From NCBI RefSeq assembly GCF_007860135.1, contig NZ_SJPV01000001.1:62001-126000 (forward strand): DNA of 64,000 bases, given 5' to 3'. Position numbers and translations under genes: made by a program. Origin of the DNA: Novipirellula artificiosorum. GTDB lineage: Bacteria; Planctomycetota; Planctomycetia; Pirellulales; Pirellulaceae. The notes beneath the pieces are model-generated. The model was not told the origin of the DNA, did no database searches, and saw nothing but the letters and a program-made list of their open reading frames with translations. Positions 20,211-29,055 of the stretch are shown in pieces (the first letter of the stretch is position 1; every line of letters begins with the position of its first letter).

Positions 20211-20380
20211 AAACGACTGGTCAGATAATTACGCAACGAGAAGGTGAGTATCGGCCCTTACGAACGGTCCGCGGTCGAAGAACGCAAGACGATTCGTGAG
20301 CCACAAGCCGTGAAAACGGCCGTATCTGAATAGTTTACACAAAACCTTGCGTTTTGCGCCAGTCTCTTTGCCAGGAAAGC

Positions 20381-20761
20381 CTACTTGTTTGCAACCGTTT
20401 CTAGCAAATCCAATGCTTCACGCGTTTGTTGATACCCACCCAATTCGGCTGTGAGCTGTTGCAATTGCAGCAGAGCGTCAAAAGGAGTCGATTTGGCGGC
20501 TGCCGAAGGCTTGACCGATCGTGGTGGACGGCCCCGTTTTACCGTTCCCGCCGCTTTCTTGACCGGGCGTCCCGCTTTGCGTGTCTTCCCGCCGTTTCGC
20601 TTCGCATTGGAGCGAATCGTGCTGACGTATTGACCATTGATGTCGATCCCCTGCTTTTTCAGGTCCTCTGCGACCTTTTTCGGGGACGTGCCGGGATGCG
20701 CGGCATCATAATCACGAATCGCTTGTGCGGCATTGACCTTGGACGCCTTCTTCTTTGCCAT
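20381..20761 (-). CDS. Small basic hypothetical protein with AT-hook-like motifs
   Basis: 126 residues with a strong excess of Lys and Arg in the first two thirds. The N-terminal part (AIRDYDAAHPGTSPKKVAEDL, with YVSTIRSNAKR) looks like a small helical DNA-binding fold. It is followed by two short AT-hook-like stretches (AGRPVKK and RGRPPR), and the end is a Leu/Gln-rich helix. I recognise no named family with certainty; nucleoid or DNA binding is inference from composition. It sits between argS and the kinase gene on the same strand, with gaps of about 170 bases on each side. Confidence 0.8.
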   Translation of the reverse strand: MAKKKASKVNAAQAIRDYDAAHPGTSPKKVAEDLKKQGIDINGQYVSTIRSNAKRNGGKTRKAGRPVKKAAGTVKRGRPPRSVKPSAAAKSTPFDALLQLQQLTAELGGYQQTREALDLLETVANK

Positions 20762-20935
20762 GTTTTACTCAATTGATGATAAGAAAAAACGTCCGTGTCT
20801 CTAAACTAACTCGCTTCCAAGTCGAATACCGTATCGAAATTTCCGATCGCGTCAATCGTTGAGATAGGTCAACCAGGGAAGGTAGGTCAGATTATACGAT
20901 ACCGCCAGGGAAACCCTACAACGGTGCAGACAATC

Positions 20936-22948
20936 CTACATCCGAGCAACGACGTGGATACCCAACAAGTCAAGACCGAGTCGAAGCACACGCCCGCAGA
21001 GGGCGACCAGTGCCAAGCGAAGCGACGCGATTGCATCATTGTCCGCCTTCAAGACATGGCAATTGTCATTAAAGACGGCATAAGCTTTTGCCGTCTCATA
21101 CAGATAATCGACCAAAGCGTTCGGCGCATAATCTTGGTGGACTGCCTTCAGTGCTTCCTCCAACCTGAGCAAACTGATTGCTAAAGCTCGCTCCGCCGGG
21201 TGATGGAACCGGTCGATGGATTCGGCAATTTCTGTCACGGCGGTTTCGCTCGAGCCCGCTTTGCGAAGAATGCCCTGCGTTCTCGCATACGAATACTGAA
21301 TGTAGGCCGAGGTGTTCCCATCAAGCGAAACCATCTTATCAAGGCTAAATCGATAGTCACTGGTTCGATGATGTGATAGGTCGGCGTATTTGATCGCACC
21401 GAGCCCCACGGCTTCGGCAACCCGACGTTGTTCTTCACGGTCCATCGGCGGATCGATTCGCGACAATCGTTCGGGGTCACAAACCACTTGCCGGGCACGA
21501 TCGATTGCGTCCGACAACAGCCCCTCGAGCCCGATGAGTGTGCCGCTGCGGGTTTTCATCGGACGCCCATCTTCTCCCAACACGGTTCCAAAATTGACAT
21601 GCACCAATTTGACCTTGTCCCTACCGATCTGTTCTGCCACCGCAAACAGCTTTTCAAAATGCTCGCTTTGCCGCGTATCGACGACATACAAGATCTCATC
21701 GGGTGCAAACTCCTCAAGCCGATACGCCAAGGTTGCCAGATCGGTCGTCGCATACAAAAACGCGCCATCCTTTTTCTGGATGATCATGGGTGCGTCAAAA
21801 CCCTCCAAGAAAACACAAACGGCTCCTTCGCTATCGCGTGCGAGTCCACGTTTTTTTAGATCCTCCACGACTTCGGACAGCATCGAATGGTAGAAGCTTT
21901 CACCGAGTGTATGATCGAAACCGATATCGAGTGCGTCGTAGATACGGTTAATCTCATCCTTGCAATGGGGCAAAAACTCCTCCCACAATCGTAAATTCTG
22001 TTCGTCCCCCTGGTGCAACTTCACCGTCTCTTGCAACACCGCATGATCAACGTCCGCGTGTTGTTGGGCCTTGACCCGCAAATCGGCATCGTTTTCGACG
22101 GCTGCGATTTTCTTGGTTGCGGAGCGAAGCTTGCTATCGAGTGATTTCAATTTCGATTGGGCGCTCGCCAGGCGTTTCTTCGCTTTCTTCTGTTCTTTGG
22201 GATCGGAGGTCGCTATCGATTCAGCCTGTAAACGCTCGACTTCGGATTCGGCCGCACACCGATCCGTTTGAGCCGTTTCGATCGATCGCTTGGCCTTGCG
22301 GTACTCGATCAATTGATTGACCAAACGATACAGCTTTGACAATTCGGGGACCGGGTTCTTCGCAACGAGATCGGGATCGCCAAAATGTTTGTAGCCATAA
22401 ATGATGATTCCAAACTGAGTTCCCCAATCCCCCAGGTGATTGTCGGTGATCGTTTCGTGGCCGAGGAAACGCAGGGTTCGGGCGAGTGCATCGCCGATCA
22501 CCGTGCTGCGAATGTGGCCAACATGCATGGGCTTGGCAACATTGGGAGACGAAAAATCGACGAGGATTCGGCGAGCCGGATTGGCCTTGGACACCAAACA
22601 GCGAGGGTCACCAAGCATCGCACGTAGTTGGTCAACTAAGTAGGAATCCTTCAATCGCAGGTTGATAAAGCCAGGACCAGCGACCTCCGCCGGCTCACAA
22701 AGGTCACCGACCTGAAGCGCATCAACAATCGCCGCAGCCACTTTGCGAGGGTTACTGAATTCGGCGTTCGTGGTGCCCCATTGCTTGGCAAGTGGCATTG
22801 CGCAATTGACCTGGTAATCACCAAATTTCGGGTCATTGGTGGCGCGGATCATTGACGCATACGCGCCGACGTCCCCCGTGAGTCCAAACTTCGTCAATTC
22901 CGACAGCGCGTCTGCCAATCGCAGACGTAGAAGGTCAGGGAGATGCAT
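20936..22948 (-). CDS. argS: Arginyl-tRNA synthetase
   Basis: Charges tRNA-Arg with arginine. 670 residues, longer than typical (about 560-590). The N-terminal Add-1 domain is followed by the class I signature (HVGH, 142-145), and the KMSKS equivalent is MKTRSGT, a degenerate form common in ArgRS. The C-terminal anticodon-binding DALR domain ends at VVARM. The extra length is mostly a Lys/Ala/Ser-rich helical insertion at about residues 216-290. It follows rsfS by 46 bases, so a shared transcript is likely. Confidence 0.96.
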   Translation of the reverse strand: MHLPDLLRLRLADALSELTKFGLTGDVGAYASMIRATNDPKFGDYQVNCAMPLAKQWGTTNAEFSNPRKVAAAIVDALQVGDLCEPAEVAGPGFINLRLKDSYLVDQLRAMLGDPRCLVSKANPARRILVDFSSPNVAKPMHVGHIRSTVIGDALARTLRFLGHETITDNHLGDWGTQFGIIIYGYKHFGDPDLVAKNPVPELSKLYRLVNQLIEYRKAKRSIETAQTDRCAAESEVERLQAESIATSDPKEQKKAKKRLASAQSKLKSLDSKLRSATKKIAAVENDADLRVKAQQHADVDHAVLQETVKLHQGDEQNLRLWEEFLPHCKDEINRIYDALDIGFDHTLGESFYHSMLSEVVEDLKKRGLARDSEGAVCVFLEGFDAPMIIQKKDGAFLYATTDLATLAYRLEEFAPDEILYVVDTRQSEHFEKLFAVAEQIGRDKVKLVHVNFGTVLGEDGRPMKTRSGTLIGLEGLLSDAIDRARQVVCDPERLSRIDPPMDREEQRRVAEAVGLGAIKYADLSHHRTSDYRFSLDKMVSLDGNTSAYIQYSYARTQGILRKAGSSETAVTEIAESIDRFHHPAERALAISLLRLEEALKAVHQDYAPNALVDYLYETAKAYAVFNDNCHVLKADNDAIASLRLALVALCGRVLRLGLDLLGIHVVARM

Positions 22949-22994
22949 CGTGCAGTTCTTCGAGCCAAAAGAAAAAAGGAAAGGAGTCGTGCAG

Positions 22995-23495
22995 CTACTC
23001 GGCTTTCAGTCCGAGTTCTTCGAGGGGGATCCGCTTACCATCAGCCCAAAGCGATTCGAGGTCGTAGTATTCGCGAGTCTCTTCGTCGAACAGATGCACG
23101 ACGACGCTGCCGTAATCGAGCACGATCCAGCGACTTTCTTGATAGCCCTCAATATTCAAGCGTCGATCTCCGATCTCTTTTTCCAAGACATCATCGATCT
23201 GTTCGCTGATCGCGTGCAACTGCCGTCGACTCGATCCGGTCGCCAAGACGAACAAATCAAACTCGGCGGTTTGGGCACAAACATCAAGTACCATGACGTC
23301 TTGGCCCTTGTTCTCTAAGGCAACACGAGCCGCCGCGGTGGCCAATTTACGGCTGTACTCCGTCCCGTGTGGGCGAATCGCTCGCGATGCGGTCAGCATC
23401 GGGTTCTTGCTCTTGCTCGATTTCGTTGCGGTCTTCGGGGATGCCGATTCGATCGTTTCGATTGCGTGTTCAGTTTCATTGGTTGGTTCTGTCAT
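22995..23495 (-). CDS. rsfS: Ribosomal silencing factor RsfS
   Basis: RsfS (YbeB/Iojap) binds L14 on the large subunit and blocks subunit joining under starvation. 166 residues: a polar Ser/Thr/Lys N-terminal extension of about 45 residues, then the compact domain with DVMVLDV, FDLFVLATGSS, RQLHAISEQI, WIVLDYGSVVVHLF and YYDLESLW, all typical. It precedes argS. No nadD is adjacent, unlike many bacteria. Confidence 0.95.
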   Translation of the reverse strand: MTEPTNETEHAIETIESASPKTATKSSKSKNPMLTASRAIRPHGTEYSRKLATAAARVALENKGQDVMVLDVCAQTAEFDLFVLATGSSRRQLHAISEQIDDVLEKEIGDRRLNIEGYQESRWIVLDYGSVVVHLFDEETREYYDLESLWADGKRIPLEELGLKAE

Positions 23496-23575
23496 ACGCG
23501 AAGTTTAATGGATTTACGGAAACTGTCACGCTCTAACAGCAGCAAAACGGCGAAAACACTCGCGAATTGCCGGTT

Positions 23576-24427
23576 TCAGTTCTCTGGCAGCCACAACCGT
23601 GATCCACTCGAGTCTGCGCACGGGGCCGCCGCAAGATCCCCGCTGCCCTCGACCCGTCTCGCCTTGATTCTCAGATACGGCGCAACGTACTTCGCACGAT
23701 GCCCAAACGATCCCGGCACCGCTTGCGGGTCGGCATGAACCGGTTCAACCAAGTCTTCGATCACAAAACCGCTGCGGCACATCCCTCCGACGATCTGCTC
23801 CCATCGATGCAGAAACTCGGTTGCACCCGACTCCCTGAGTCGCCGCCCCGCCGGGGTCATCGATTGGGGGGCCGGAAGAGGCGTTTGGCGGTAATAGGGA
23901 TGCTGCAAGCGATACAATTGATCGTGTTGAGGTTCGAGGTCACTCTGCAAACTGACGGGGTTTTTATGCTGGCTGATGTAGAGTCCTCGGCCTCGGAGCA
24001 CGCGAGCGACCTGGCGAAAAACAGGCTGAATCTCTGGCACGTAACAGGTGCTGACCGGCTGAACGACGAGATCAAACTCGGCATTTCGCAGCATTTGCAG
24101 GTTTTCCATCGAGGTCTCAAACAGACGAACCTTCCAACCCCGCTCGGTCGCCATCTTTCGATCCAGCTCCAACATCGCCCCGCTCAGGTCCACGACGGTG
24201 ACGGAAGCGCCCGCAGCGGCATACAATGAACTTTGTCGACCGCCGCCGGCTGCCAAACAAAGCACGTGCGATCCCTGCAGCGAACCACCGAGCCATCCAC
24301 AAGGATCGAGCGTCGCCAGCGGGTTGGCCAATTCCGCCTCCGTGGCCGGTTGGCAGAGTGGGTTCCCCGCATCCGCCATCGCGTCGTAGACGCGGCGGTT
24401 ATTTCGTAAGATCTCGTCAACGTTCAT
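23576..24427 (-). CDS. Class I SAM-dependent methyltransferase
   Basis: 283 residues. Motif I (VLCLAAGGGRQS, about 55-66), an acidic end of beta-2 (VTVVDLS), and FDLVVQPVSTCYVP after it define a Rossmann methyltransferase. The sequence between about 170 and 230 (Tyr/Gln/Pro-rich) is a family-specific cap. The substrate is unknown. It lies 80 bases upstream of rsfS on the same strand and is divergent from the PQQ-propeller gene, only 15 bases away. Confidence 0.85.
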   Translation of the reverse strand: MNVDEILRNNRRVYDAMADAGNPLCQPATEAELANPLATLDPCGWLGGSLQGSHVLCLAAGGGRQSSLYAAAGASVTVVDLSGAMLELDRKMATERGWKVRLFETSMENLQMLRNAEFDLVVQPVSTCYVPEIQPVFRQVARVLRGRGLYISQHKNPVSLQSDLEPQHDQLYRLQHPYYRQTPLPAPQSMTPAGRRLRESGATEFLHRWEQIVGGMCRSGFVIEDLVEPVHADPQAVPGSFGHRAKYVAPYLRIKARRVEGSGDLAAAPCADSSGSRLWLPEN

Positions 24428-24442
24428 GGAAAGTCTGTCACT

Positions 24443-25711
24443 GTGATAAAACCAATCCGCAACCTTGCGTTACTGTTGACCATTTGTTTTGCTTTCGCAA
24501 CCGCTCGGGCCGATTGGCCGAGTTGGCGCGGGCCGTTTGGCCACGGTAGCACCGACGGTGGCAACTATCCGACCCGCTTGGATGATGGCACGTTGTTGTG
24601 GCAAGCCGATTTGCCGGGCAAAGGCTGTTCCACGCCGATTGTCCTGGACCAGACGATTTTTGTTACCGCGCCGGTCGATGGCCAGGATGCGGTTTTGGCG
24701 TTCGATTGGTCGGGAACACGGCTTTGGGCCACCACGTTTGGAAATGAAATACTGGGGAAACACCGCAACGGCTCGGGCTGCAACGCGTCACCGGTAACCG
24801 ACGGCTCGGGAGTGTTTGCCTATTTCAAGAGTGGGACACTCGCAGCTGTCAATTTGGATGGCTCGGTTCGCTGGGAAACCAACTTGACCGAGCGGTTCGG
24901 TGAGGACAATCGGTTTTGGGATCACGGTTCGTCCCCTGTCTTGACGAACAAACACGTGATCATGGCTCGCATGCACGCAGGCGATTCTTGGGTCGCAGCG
25001 TTCGACAAAGAAAACGGCGAGTTAGCATGGAAAGTGGATCGAACCTACAAAACGCCCCGTGAAGCCGATCAGTGCTACACGACGCCGTTGGTCATCGACT
25101 ACCAGGGAAACGAAGCGATCTTGGTGTGGGGCGCCCAGCATTTAACGCTACATGACGCTGACGACGGAAAGGTCGTTTGGTCGTGCGGTGGCTTCAATCC
25201 CGACCAACACGAGTTGTGGCCAGCGATTGCAACGCCGGTCATTCTGGAAGAGATGATCGTGATCTGCTATGGCCGAAACGACCGGCGTGAACCCCGAATG
25301 TTTGGGGTCGCTCTTTCTGGCCAGGGTGATGTGAGCGAAACCAATCATGTCTGGCAGCGTGATGACATCAGCGCGTTCGTTCCGAGTCCCGCAGCCCACC
25401 AAGGGCTCGTCTACATTGTCCGTGATCGAGGTGAAATTGAATGCATCGCCCCGGCCACCGGTAAGTCGATTTGGAGCGATGCGTTTCCCAAACATCGGAC
25501 ATCGTATTATGCGTCGCCCGTGATCGTGGGCGACTACCTCTATGCGCCGCGCGAAGACGGGGTGGTCATGGTTGCTTCGATTGCCAATAACCAATTCGAG
25601 TTGCTATCAGAAAACGCGTTGAACGAGCCGGTCATCGGGTCACCCGTGCCGGTGGATCATCGCATTCTGATTCGTGGCGAAAATCACCTCTATTGCTTTG
25701 TGACCAAATAG
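24443..25711 (+). CDS. PQQ-like beta-propeller secreted protein
   Basis: 422 residues. A short signal peptide ends at ATARA and is followed by WPSWRGP, the usual opening of planctomycete PQQ-propeller proteins. Repeats of the type ALxxxxGxxxW are seen at LAFDWSGTRLWATT, LAAVNLDGSVRWE, AAFDKENGELAWK, HDADDGKVVW and CIAPATGKSIW, giving a seven- or eight-blade propeller. Bacterial relatives include BamB, but no outer-membrane assembly partner is nearby. The GTG start is preferred because it begins the signal peptide. PQQ binding itself is not shown. Confidence 0.85.
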   Translation: MIKPIRNLALLLTICFAFATARADWPSWRGPFGHGSTDGGNYPTRLDDGTLLWQADLPGKGCSTPIVLDQTIFVTAPVDGQDAVLAFDWSGTRLWATTFGNEILGKHRNGSGCNASPVTDGSGVFAYFKSGTLAAVNLDGSVRWETNLTERFGEDNRFWDHGSSPVLTNKHVIMARMHAGDSWVAAFDKENGELAWKVDRTYKTPREADQCYTTPLVIDYQGNEAILVWGAQHLTLHDADDGKVVWSCGGFNPDQHELWPAIATPVILEEMIVICYGRNDRREPRMFGVALSGQGDVSETNHVWQRDDISAFVPSPAAHQGLVYIVRDRGEIECIAPATGKSIWSDAFPKHRTSYYASPVIVGDYLYAPREDGVVMVASIANNQFELLSENALNEPVIGSPVPVDHRILIRGENHLYCFVTK

Positions 25712-25767
25712 CAGACGCTGTAACCGGGCTCGAGTGGACCGTCAAGGTTAGAACTGCGAACTGGGAC

Positions 25768-25832
25768 GTAGTGGACTTCGCCAATAGTCCCTAAGAACAT
25801 TTGAGTTACGGATTTCTGGCGAAATCCACTAC
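25768..25832. repeat. Inverted repeat, 16-base arms
   Basis: GTAGTGGACTTCGCCA (25768-25783) pairs with 25817-25832 with one mismatch, around a 33-base loop. It sits between the PQQ-propeller stop and the second MITE-like copy and resembles a dispersed intergenic palindrome. Confidence 0.75.
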
Positions 25833-25844
25833 CCCATAGTTTAA

Positions 25845-26141
25845 GGCTCATCCGGCGGAAGCGTGCGCAGGAGGTTTTCGAGGCATCTCTCCGGTGTCCC
25901 ATCATTGCTGGCAGGAGCTATTTTCACTTGTTATCGTGCAGTTGCCGGGAGAAACGGAGTCGAGCTCTGCAGAGGTGCAACTTGACAAGGGATATCCCGG
26001 TCGACGGTGCGCCAAGGGTGCTACCGGTTCCAGGCGGACGACCGTCCGTCGGGCACTCTTTTCTAAGAGATCCTTGGACACCGGAGCCATACCTCCAAAA
26101 AACCTCGAGTCTGGGTTCCGCGCGCTTCCGTCGGATGAGCC
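25845..26141 (-). mobile_element. MITE-like element, copy 2, inverted (297 bp)
   Basis: Reverse complement of 18408-18703 with about seven base differences (roughly 98% identity). The same 23-base terminal inverted repeats start at GGCTCATCC and end at GGATGAGCC. Flanks are TAGTTTAA (25837-25844) and TAATTTAA (26142-26149), an eight-base target duplication with one mismatch. Both copies sit in TTTAA-type targets. The rest of this 478-base gap (25712-26189) holds the 65-base palindrome above and nothing else recognisable. Confidence 0.87.
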
Positions 26142-26189
26142 TAATTTAAGGCTGACGGTCCACGAGCATGTTAGCCAAGGAGGTAGGGG

Positions 26190-26753
26190 TTAGGTCGTGG
26201 TCGTCGCCACCCAGCGGTCGATGGCGATCCGGTTGGACTCGAAAGCCATTTGGCCGAACAGCTCCGATGTTGCGTCCACCCAACGAAATTCCGTTAGCTC
26301 GGACGTTTCGAGCCGAATGACGGTGTCGTCCTCGGCTTTGCAGACAAAGAAGAGATCGATTACCGAGACGATGATGCCACCGTAGTGATAGTGATTGGGG
26401 TGCGTCATCATCAAGTGTCGCTGTGCAAGGGTCAGCTGCGTTTCTTCGTAGACCTCTCGCGCTAACGCATCTTCGATCGTCTCGTCGCGATCGACAAAAC
26501 CGCCTGGGAGCCCCCATTTTCCTTGACCTGGATCCCGAGCTCGCCGAACCAACAGCAGTTGCCCCTGGTCATTCGTGACCAAGGCCCCCACCGCAGCGAC
26601 GGGGCCAAAGAAATTTGCGAACGCACACTCGGGACAACGAAACGGAACCCTGCCGACATGCGGGTTCTTTACGCCACAGGAAGGACAGAAGCGATGTGCT
26701 TGCTCAATCGGTACCTCGCTCTGGGTCGCCGACATTCCCTGCTTCTTCGTCAT
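26190..26753 (-). CDS. Nudix hydrolase with N-terminal zinc ribbon
   Basis: 187 residues. CPSC and CPEC (about 23-42) form a zinc ribbon. The Nudix box is intact: GGFVDRDETIEDALAREVYE then ET, matching GX5EX7REUXEE. Such proteins hydrolyse nucleoside diphosphates linked to another group; a zinc ribbon is seen in NADH pyrophosphatase-type members, but the substrate here is unknown. The ATG overlaps the stop of the DUF2088 gene by four bases, so they are likely translated together. M7 is an alternative start. Confidence 0.93.
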   Translation of the reverse strand: MTKKQGMSATQSEVPIEQAHRFCPSCGVKNPHVGRVPFRCPECAFANFFGPVAAVGALVTNDQGQLLLVRRARDPGQGKWGLPGGFVDRDETIEDALAREVYEETQLTLAQRHLMMTHPNHYHYGGIIVSVIDLFFVCKAEDDTVIRLETSELTEFRWVDATSELFGQMAFESNRIAIDRWVATTTT

Positions 26754-28006
26754 CGCGACCGCTCTTGGGATGATGTGGAGTGTTGGTACCGCAAGTTGGA
26801 ATCGAAGGTGCCGCCTGCGAATTGTGCCGACCGCAGCGTACCGCAGGCTGCAAACGATCGACTGACATGTTCGACGCCATCGATGGAATCGACGGCCCCT
26901 ATTCCCAAGGACTCGACGATCTCCGCAGCAACTTGACTGTGCAGCAAGAGCCGATACTCGCTGCCCACGCGTTGGATCGTTTCGGCAATTTCGATCGAAT
27001 CATCCCAAAGCGTGAACCCATCGCCCGATTCCTTCTCGTCTCCCCCGACGCTCGAATCGTCGGAACCGCCGTTGCTGCGATGGACCAACCGATCACTTGG
27101 CGGTTCGCTGATTTGCGTCCAAACCAAAACCGTTCCGCCCGGTTCGGTGTGTGTGGCCGCGGCACCGATGGCACGTGCCAGGTTCAGCCAAGTGTGCTGT
27201 TGTGCCGACCCCTCGATCGACGCGATCACCAAGGGGGCCGCCGGCGGGAACTCATCGTCGCTCCGTCGCGGTTGATCATAGGAACGACGAATGGCATCAG
27301 GGGTTCCCGAGAAGATTGCACCGGCGCAGCCTTGTTCGTTGGCCGCGACGGCCAGAATCAATTGCACCCCCAACATCCAACCGATCTGAGACTCGTTACC
27401 GGGCCGTTTGGTTTTGCGACTCGATGGGGCCGACAAATGATGACGAATTCGTGTGTTTGAATCCGCCAGCATGGGATAGACGCCACTCAACTCTCTGCCA
27501 TCGACGGCATCCCAAGGCCGGGCGGCAATCAGCGGCAGCACCAAATCGGCATCGACTAACAGACGGCTCAAGTAGACCGGCTCGGCTTGATCATCGACCC
27601 CCAAGTAGCGAAGGGATTCACGGTTTTCGCTATCATGGCGAGAGATCGTCGCCAGATTCTCAAATTCAGCAGTGAGCCATTCCAACGTCGCGTCGGTCGC
27701 CTCGTCCCAGAGCACGATGTCCACCGCATCCGCATCGGCTTGTTCTATTTCAAGCAGCACCCCGCGGATCACCTCGACGAGATCGGGCAAATTCGGGTCA
27801 ACCGCTAACGCGACCCGGTCACCGGGGGCGATTGCCGCAGAGAGCGGAGGATAGTCGGCCGGAGTTCGCAGCGCGTAGCGAACCGCTGCCGGGATGTCCT
27901 TGATTTGAGATCGACTCGTCGTGGCGTCATAGTGCCAAGCGAGATTCGAGGCAATTCGCGGTAGGACGTCCTCAAACGTGTGGGAAGGATGCGGAGGCAA
28001 ATTCAT
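26750..28006 (-). CDS. DUF2088 / LarA N-domain-like protein
   Basis: 418 residues. The N-terminal half resembles the LarA (lactate racemase) N-domain: GDRVALAVDPNLPDLVEV, then VDIVLWDEA and LVDADLVLPL. The C-terminal half has APLVIASIEGSAQQHTW and GGTVLVWTQ. I cannot identify the His residues that bind the nickel-pincer cofactor in LarA, so racemase activity is not claimed. It is coupled to the downstream Nudix gene and divergent from the flagellar operon. Confidence 0.7.
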   Translation of the reverse strand: MNLPPHPSHTFEDVLPRIASNLAWHYDATTSRSQIKDIPAAVRYALRTPADYPPLSAAIAPGDRVALAVDPNLPDLVEVIRGVLLEIEQADADAVDIVLWDEATDATLEWLTAEFENLATISRHDSENRESLRYLGVDDQAEPVYLSRLLVDADLVLPLIAARPWDAVDGRELSGVYPMLADSNTRIRHHLSAPSSRKTKRPGNESQIGWMLGVQLILAVAANEQGCAGAIFSGTPDAIRRSYDQPRRSDDEFPPAAPLVIASIEGSAQQHTWLNLARAIGAAATHTEPGGTVLVWTQISEPPSDRLVHRSNGGSDDSSVGGDEKESGDGFTLWDDSIEIAETIQRVGSEYRLLLHSQVAAEIVESLGIGAVDSIDGVEHVSRSFAACGTLRSAQFAGGTFDSNLRYQHSTSSQERSR

Positions 28007-28195
28007 AAATCAGATGTGGCTCAGCGAATCGAAACGATAAGACAAACGTCTCATGAGCCCTTCATTCTCAGCAAATCCTGGTCAGCCACCAGCACCCCAT
28101 TGCGCAGGGGAGTCGATTCGCTCGTTGCAATTCATCTTGCGTCGACGGTGTCCGGTGGGTTATCAGCCAGTTCCGAACAATATTATTACCTCAAA

Positions 28196-28642
28196 ATGGA
28201 TCATTGGGAGCGTACCGTGTCACATCATTGGATCGACCCGAAGGCCTGCGAATCATTAGCAATTCTCGTAGAATCCGTGTCTTGTGCCATTTTGACTCAG
28301 AATCATTCGCCGATCTGCTTGGAAGTCGATATCGACCCGAGCATCCGGATTCCAGCCGACGGTGAAAAAGTTGCCGAGCTTGTCCGCACCCTGGTGAACC
28401 AATCCATCGCCGAAATGGGGGTCCAGGGGGGCGAATTGACGATCACGGCCGTGGATGTCTCCAGCGGATTGGAATTGGAGGTCGCTGATACGGGCCGCAG
28501 CATTGAGCAGCGAGCGACTTCGCTTCCGTTTATTGCGGCGGCGCTCGGGGCAAAGATCCATTGGCAAAATTGTCCCCAAGGCGGCGCGGCCGCGACCATC
28601 GTTTTCCGGCCCACCGCGGGCGCTTCGCGAATGGTGGCCTGA
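28196..28642 (+). CDS. Histidine-kinase-type ATPase domain protein heading the flagellar operon
   Basis: 148 residues, essentially one HATPase_c domain. The N-box equivalent is VAELVRTLVNQSI, the G1 box is VADTGRSIEQ, and a degenerate end reads GGAAATIVF. No phospho-acceptor His domain, receiver or membrane segment is present. It ends three bases before flgB, so it belongs to the flagellar transcript. GTG at 28217, with GGGAG six bases upstream, is an alternative start. The partner is unknown; an anti-sigma-like or kinase-partner role is inference. Confidence 0.75.
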   Translation: MDHWERTVSHHWIDPKACESLAILVESVSCAILTQNHSPICLEVDIDPSIRIPADGEKVAELVRTLVNQSIAEMGVQGGELTITAVDVSSGLELEVADTGRSIEQRATSLPFIAAALGAKIHWQNCPQGGAAATIVFRPTAGASRMVA

Positions 28643-28645
28643 GCC

Positions 28646-29050
28646 ATGTTAGGGATCTTCCAAAACAGCACGATTCCTGCGTTGGAGCAATCGCTCAATT
28701 TCTCGGAGCGACGGCATGAATTGCTTGCTGGCAACTTAGCCAATCTCCGCGTGCCGGGTTACCGAAGTCGCGATTTGGACGTCGATGGCTTTCAAAACGC
28801 GTTGGCCGAATCGATCCGAAACGCGGAAAACCCTGTCCAGCAAAACGTTACCGGTCCGGTGACCCGGGACGACCTTTACGCCGGACCGCGTTCGGCGACC
28901 GAACAGGTTGTTTACCACGACGGCAGCGATGTCTCGTTGGAAAGTCAAGTCACCGAATTGAACAAGAACCAACATCTACACAGCTTAGCGATCACAACGA
29001 TGCGCAGCCAATTTGCGTTGTTGCGAGCCGCGATCACGGAACGAGCCTAG
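28646..29050 (+). CDS. flgB: Flagellar basal-body rod protein FlgB
   Basis: Proximal rod subunit. 134 residues. The N-terminal rod signature reads ALEQSLNFSERRHELLAGNL then ANLRVPGYRSRDL, and the C-terminal helix SLAITTMRSQFALLRAAI is typical. It is the first structural gene of the operon, followed at five bases by flgC. Confidence 0.96.
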   Translation: MLGIFQNSTIPALEQSLNFSERRHELLAGNLANLRVPGYRSRDLDVDGFQNALAESIRNAENPVQQNVTGPVTRDDLYAGPRSATEQVVYHDGSDVSLESQVTELNKNQHLHSLAITTMRSQFALLRAAITERA

Positions 29051-29055
29051 TCATC

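Noticed and set aside
28007..28040. Possible flagellar sigma-28 promoter (TAAA and ACGATAA)
   Set aside because: The spacing between the two boxes is about 22 bases rather than about 15.
28080..28130. Possible sigma-54 site CAGCAC-N4-TTGC before the flagellar operon
   Set aside because: The spacer is one base short and the key GG is missing.
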